A stretch of 64,000 nucleotides of DNA. It comes from Prostheceraeus crozeri (Eukaryota; Platyhelminthes; Polycladida; Euryleptidae). Below are positions 60,511 through 64,000 of the stretch, piece by piece. The stretch lies in NCBI GenBank assembly GCA_907163375.1, contig CAJQUW010005783.1, positions 62,001 to 126,000 of the forward strand, read 5' to 3'. Both the position numbers and the translations under genes were made by a program. Positions within the stretch are counted from its first letter, which is position 1. The number at the start of each line of letters is the position of its first letter. Below the pieces are notes generated by a model that was not told the DNA's origin, made no database searches, and was given only the letters and a program-made list of their open reading frames with translations.

Positions 60511-62894
60511 AGTCACGTACCACTGCATATCATCCTCAAGGGAACGGAGGGGTTGAGCGTTTCAATCGAACGTTGAAGCAATTAATGTTGTCCCATGCGG
60601 ATGTAGAGAGAGAGGAATGGGATCTGACACTGTCCTACTGCCTTTGGGCTTATAGGTCCAGTACACACATCACAACAGGGTTCTCTCCTGCGGCCGTCAC
60701 TTATGGGCGAGAAATGAGAATGCCCGTCGATTTCGAACTGGATCTAGACACTGTTGTCGAACGAGAAACCTCCGACTATATCTATGAACTGCAAGAGCAG
60801 CTTGTGCAGACGTGGGAGACGGTGAAAAAATGTGCGGTAGTCGAGCAGGAACGCCAAAAGGAAAGCTATGACAGAAAGACTACAAGTACTTGCAAATACC
60901 AGATGGGTGACTTGGTAATGTATTTCAAAACTGCTGTCCCAAGGGACAAACAAAAGAAATTTTTCAGACCTTGGGTAGGTCCCTGGATCGTGGAAAGACG
61001 ATTCTCAGATAGTACCTACCAGATCAGAGATATTGGCGGCAGGAAAACTTTAGTTACTCATGTTGATAGGTTAAAGAAATTCCCATGTTCACCTCCTATC
61101 TCCCAGCAACGGGTTGGGGAGGTGGAAAGAGGAGAATTACCTACACGATTGTCTGCAGATATCGAAGTAGAAAGTAATGCGACAGATGAGACGGCACAGA
61201 TGATTTGCGATTCGGACTTGGATGGGGACATAGAAAGTAATGTAACAGAAGACACAGTAGAAATGATACAAGACTCTGATCCTGATGCGGGAATTAACAG
61301 CACCAGTAGTGACACTGTCGAAATGATGGACGATGACATGTGTGAAATCGAGATCAATCATATTTCTTTACAGATGGCAACTGCTGCTGTACCAGAAGAT
61401 GGTAAGACTACCAGAGACCAAGTAATAACATTTTTGTTAGCAGGACGGGCTTTGCCCGAATGTCCTGCCGGCTGGAACCGTAAAATGAAAGACAGATGTC
61501 TTTCCCGAGCAGTCGTCCAGGCGGCTCTCATAGCGCCGACTGAACAGCAGTCAGCCCTGCAGGACAGGGTGCGCGAAATATGCTCCAGCTGGTCAGTTCC
61601 TCATCACCAGTTTATGAAGTGCGCCATGCGTATGGGGGATTTGCCGGAGGATACCGGTGATCTCCATCCCAATCGACGGCGGCATGTCCGCAAATTAAAA
61701 GGGCAGCAAAAGGCCCTGCGCTCGGGGAGGGATTCTGACTCTCAGGTGGGGCAGCTGGACGACGCCGTCCTGGTCGTCAGCGCAGAGGAGTCGCGTGGGG
61801 TTATCGACCCGTTGGCTCGGGAGGACCTCCCAGTAGTGATAGGGAATCCAATTCCCACAGTCGCTAGGGGGGTTCGACTAGGTCCGGTTGGTGCTCCGCG
61901 TGATGACGACGTGCGACTGCCAATCATCATAGAGGATCCTCCTCAGCTGGTTGGGCAGGCTGAACCCCTCGGGGCCGGTCTACCTATAGACGCTGAAGAG
62001 GATCGTCCTGATATGATGGCTCGAGGCGATCCGGGGGGCGAAGTTGAGCGCCCAGCTCCTGAGGGTTTGGAAATGCCCGAACTACTGTTACCATCAGGCC
62101 CAACCGTTTGGCGAGGTGACTCCCATATTCATTTGTTCGACAGCTGTCGCGCTGCTGGCCTTGCGGGGCATTTGGATGACATGGTGGACGCCATCAACGC
62201 CATGTCATGTATAGTAGATATACGGGACAAAGTTTCTGTCTGGGACGAGTCGGACTTCCAGGATGATTTCCCTAATGTCCGCATCGTCATGGCTTTTGGG
62301 TTGCACCCACGTCATGCTGGAGATTGGTCTCCATCTCTGGAGGCAAGGCTCCGTAGACGTGTGAACTCCAGCCTAAACGTCAGGGCGATCGGAGAGACGG
62401 GAATTGATCTCAAGTGGAACGTCCCAATGGAGGCCCAACGTCGGTGTCTGGCTGACCAGGCACAGCTCGCTTACGAGCTTTCACTTCCTCTCATCCTTCA
62501 CTGCAGGGAGAGGGAGTGGGGGGAAGTAGCTGCCCACAACATCTTGGCAGAGGAGCTGCTGCGGAATGTCAGCGCCGCTCAGATCATCGTCCTCCACTGC
62601 ACGTATGTTGACCGCCAAATAGTGCGCTCACTGGCGGATCTCTTTCGTAATCTCTATTTCAGTATTGCTCCGATTCTCGTAAACGGAATGGGTCACCGAG
62701 ACTGTGCCAAGAGTCAAACCGTTCGGGCCATTCCGCTGGAAAGGATGCTGGTGGAGACCGATGCCCCACATCTGGCAAGAGTTCCTACGGCCACCGATCG
62801 AGTTATAACTAAAATCGCCATGCGTAGAGACATCAACGAAGAGCATCTCCGCAACATTTTAGAAGCCAATTTCAATCGAGCATTCCGACCGTAG
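60486..62894 (+). CDS. Gypsy integrase C-terminal part fused to a TatD-type nuclease
   Basis: 802 residues. The integrase Glu is in GGVERFNRTL near residue 22, followed by the usual C-terminal DLVMYFKTAVP and THVDRLKKF. Instead of stopping, the frame continues through acidic repeats (about 215-300), a Cys-containing segment (PECPAGWNRK, about 330) and a Pro/Asp-rich linker into a TatD-like domain at about 540-800. Metal ligands of TatD enzymes are all present: H547 and H549 (SHIHLFD), E637 (GETGID), H672 (LHCRE), H704 (LHCTY) and D759 (VETDAPHL). TatD proteins are metal-dependent DNases. A captured host domain in the env position is the simplest reading. Confidence 0.88.
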   Translation: MCNLLGSIKSRTTAYHPQGNGGVERFNRTLKQLMLSHADVEREEWDLTLSYCLWAYRSSTHITTGFSPAAVTYGREMRMPVDFELDLDTVVERETSDYIYELQEQLVQTWETVKKCAVVEQERQKESYDRKTTSTCKYQMGDLVMYFKTAVPRDKQKKFFRPWVGPWIVERRFSDSTYQIRDIGGRKTLVTHVDRLKKFPCSPPISQQRVGEVERGELPTRLSADIEVESNATDETAQMICDSDLDGDIESNVTEDTVEMIQDSDPDAGINSTSSDTVEMMDDDMCEIEINHISLQMATAAVPEDGKTTRDQVITFLLAGRALPECPAGWNRKMKDRCLSRAVVQAALIAPTEQQSALQDRVREICSSWSVPHHQFMKCAMRMGDLPEDTGDLHPNRRRHVRKLKGQQKALRSGRDSDSQVGQLDDAVLVVSAEESRGVIDPLAREDLPVVIGNPIPTVARGVRLGPVGAPRDDDVRLPIIIEDPPQLVGQAEPLGAGLPIDAEEDRPDMMARGDPGGEVERPAPEGLEMPELLLPSGPTVWRGDSHIHLFDSCRAAGLAGHLDDMVDAINAMSCIVDIRDKVSVWDESDFQDDFPNVRIVMAFGLHPRHAGDWSPSLEARLRRRVNSSLNVRAIGETGIDLKWNVPMEAQRRCLADQAQLAYELSLPLILHCREREWGEVAAHNILAEELLRNVSAAQIIVLHCTYVDRQIVRSLADLFRNLYFSIAPILVNGMGHRDCAKSQTVRAIPLERMLVETDAPHLARVPTATDRVITKIAMRRDINEEHLRNILEANFNRAFRP

Positions 62895-62913
62895 AATCGA
62901 GGACGATTCTATT

Positions 62914-62930
62914 TGTAAGGGGGGGAGTAA
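62914..62930 (+). other. Polypurine tract
   Basis: aagggggggagtaa lies directly before the 3' LTR. It primes plus-strand synthesis in LTR elements. Confidence 0.8.
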
Positions 62931-63868
62931 TGTAACAGGGTTGCTTATTTGTTTATATGTAGTAAAATTATAACTAGTACTTAACGTAAATATTTTAATT
63001 ATAGGTGTTGGTATTTTCACTATTGATGTGAAGAACTAAATTGTATATAGGTATTGCTCACAAATCTGGGAGCATTGGCGCAATTTTCTGGTGAAGGGTT
63101 GTAAAGTTATATCACATTCAAGTGATAATTGAGGATTTCACGGAAATGTATATATTGTATATAATTGTAAGGTGTTGGTGGCTTCCGATTTATGGGGTTT
63201 TGGGTGGTTTCTGGGTAAAAGTATAGGCAAACATAAGATAAACATGAATTAAGTATTCCTGGTGTTAGAATGTACCATTTTATTATAAATGCAATGAGTA
63301 AAGCCCACGGCGGCTAGCGTGCGCGGTCAACCAAAAACGTTGCTCTCTTAAAATTATACGGCTGATGGTAAGTCACTGCTCTCAACTGAACTAAGAAGTT
63401 TTAGGCAAGTGGCGTAGGTTTATGACATAGGTTTATGATATTTCCTTTGCGGCTAATTAATTAATCGTAAGCAGCATTATAACTTTGCCGTCGCATCTGC
63501 GGGTTACGATATATGTAAGAAGTTAGCAAGACTTAATTTCAGCTGAATTAGGAGGTTGGGGTTTTATGATACTTCTATTTCAGCTTATTAACTGCTACCC
63601 ACAACCGTTATAACGTACCTGGGTAATACCCACAGATTCATTCGAGTTAGGGTATTACCTATAATACCTAGTAACTGGTAGGGCAGGGTTAATAACTAAC
63701 CAGGCGCATCTTCGAGTGACGTTCGCGTGGCTGCTCCGGTGCTCGTCCACATCATAAAGGATTCGACGTGGTTAACTTGGAATAACCGGATCGTGATACG
63801 GAGACTGGTAGGTTTCTTACTGTAGTAATCAATTGGATTAAGGGTCTCTCATAGCTCGGTCTGTTACA
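62931..63868 (+). repeat. 3' LTR
   Basis: 938 bases, nearly identical to 55213-56151. It is followed by tatg (63869-63872), the target duplication. Confidence 0.95.
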
Positions 63869-63872
63869 TATG

Positions 63873-64000
63873 GCTACTGGATAGGTTAAGTCGGCAAATA
63901 GTTGGTCGCATCTATTACACCGGCTATCTGGTGCAACAATCTTACATTTTTGTTGTCGTGTGTAGCTGCTGAGAAATTTCTGACTCCAAATCCCTCAATA
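63873..64000. other. Flanking sequence, nothing recognised
   Basis: The right flank of the Gypsy insertion. It is too short to assign. Confidence 0.4.

Larger units (their letters stand above)
55213..63868 (+). mobile_element. Gypsy-type LTR retrotransposon carrying a TatD nuclease domain
   Basis: An 8,656-bp element has LTRs of 939 and 938 bases, TGTAACAG...TGTTACA ends and a 4-bp duplication tatg (55209-55212 and 63869-63872). The order is gag, protease, RT, RNase H, integrase, then an extra C-terminal TatD-type domain. The LTRs differ at only about two substitutions and one indel, showing a recent insertion, yet the coding region holds several frameshifts. Confidence 0.95.

Overview
The window is eukaryotic genomic DNA, almost certainly from a marine invertebrate. 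It is AT-rich, has spliced genes, and is packed with nested transposable elements of many classes. There is no bacterial gene organisation. Frequent aggcctac/taggcct words and the repertoire (Polinton/Maverick, piggyBac, Harbinger, Tc1, Gypsy, CR1-like, a GIY-YIG remnant and a hammerhead motif) would suit an echinoderm, hemichordate or similar animal, but I cannot fix the phylum. Host-like coding sequence is scarce. The best candidate is one multi-exon, transposase-like zinc-finger gene at about 31.6-38.3 kb.

Layout. 1-3.58 kb: a CR1/Jockey-type non-LTR retrotransposon inserted in the capsid-like gene of virus-like element A (3.59-9.2 kb). Element A carries a capsid-like C terminus, a hydrophobic small protein, a parvovirus-type phospholipase A2 domain, an integrase and an adenovirus-type cysteine protease. 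Its integrase is split by an apparently intact piggyBac (5391-7988). 10.02-11.82 kb: an intact Tc1-type element. 11.8-12.6 kb: a cluster of direct and inverted repeats. 12.6-20.1 kb: decayed element B, the same lineage as A with additional left-arm genes including a packaging-type ATPase; its protease is cut by a second CR1-like fragment. 21.4-21.9 kb: a fragment (C) related to the Polinton at 39-46 kb. 23.6-26.7 kb: a 3.1 kb Harbinger-type non-autonomous element. 27.2-28.1 and 51.2-52.05 kb: an inverted pair of an 870-bp repeat. 28.4-31.4 kb: a 176-bp satellite array split by a Harbinger element (29143-31228). 31.6-38.3 kb: the multi-exon gene, with a GC-AG intron holding a hammerhead ribozyme motif and a GIY-YIG fragment. 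38967-46000: a complete-ended but unusually short (7.0 kb) Polinton with long terminal inverted repeats and a 6-bp target duplication. 46-51.2 kb: mostly unassigned sequence with small inverted-repeat elements. 52.07-53.96 kb: a 5'-truncated Gypsy pol. 55213-63868: a Gypsy retrotransposon with nearly identical LTRs whose pol reading frame continues into a TatD-type metal-dependent nuclease domain.

How it fits together. The virus-like elements supply structural and packaging functions (capsid-like protein, ATPase, protease, membrane-active PLA2) together with a retroviral-type integrase, which is the logic of Polintons and related viruses. I see no usable family-B DNA polymerase in A, B or the Polinton, so as they stand these copies look defective or dependent on a helper. 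Nesting gives relative ages: A and B are old; the piggyBac, Tc1, Polinton and TatD-Gypsy insertions are young, judged by intact ends and target duplications. Many frameshifts fall in homopolymers, even inside the young Gypsy, so part of the damage may be assembly error.
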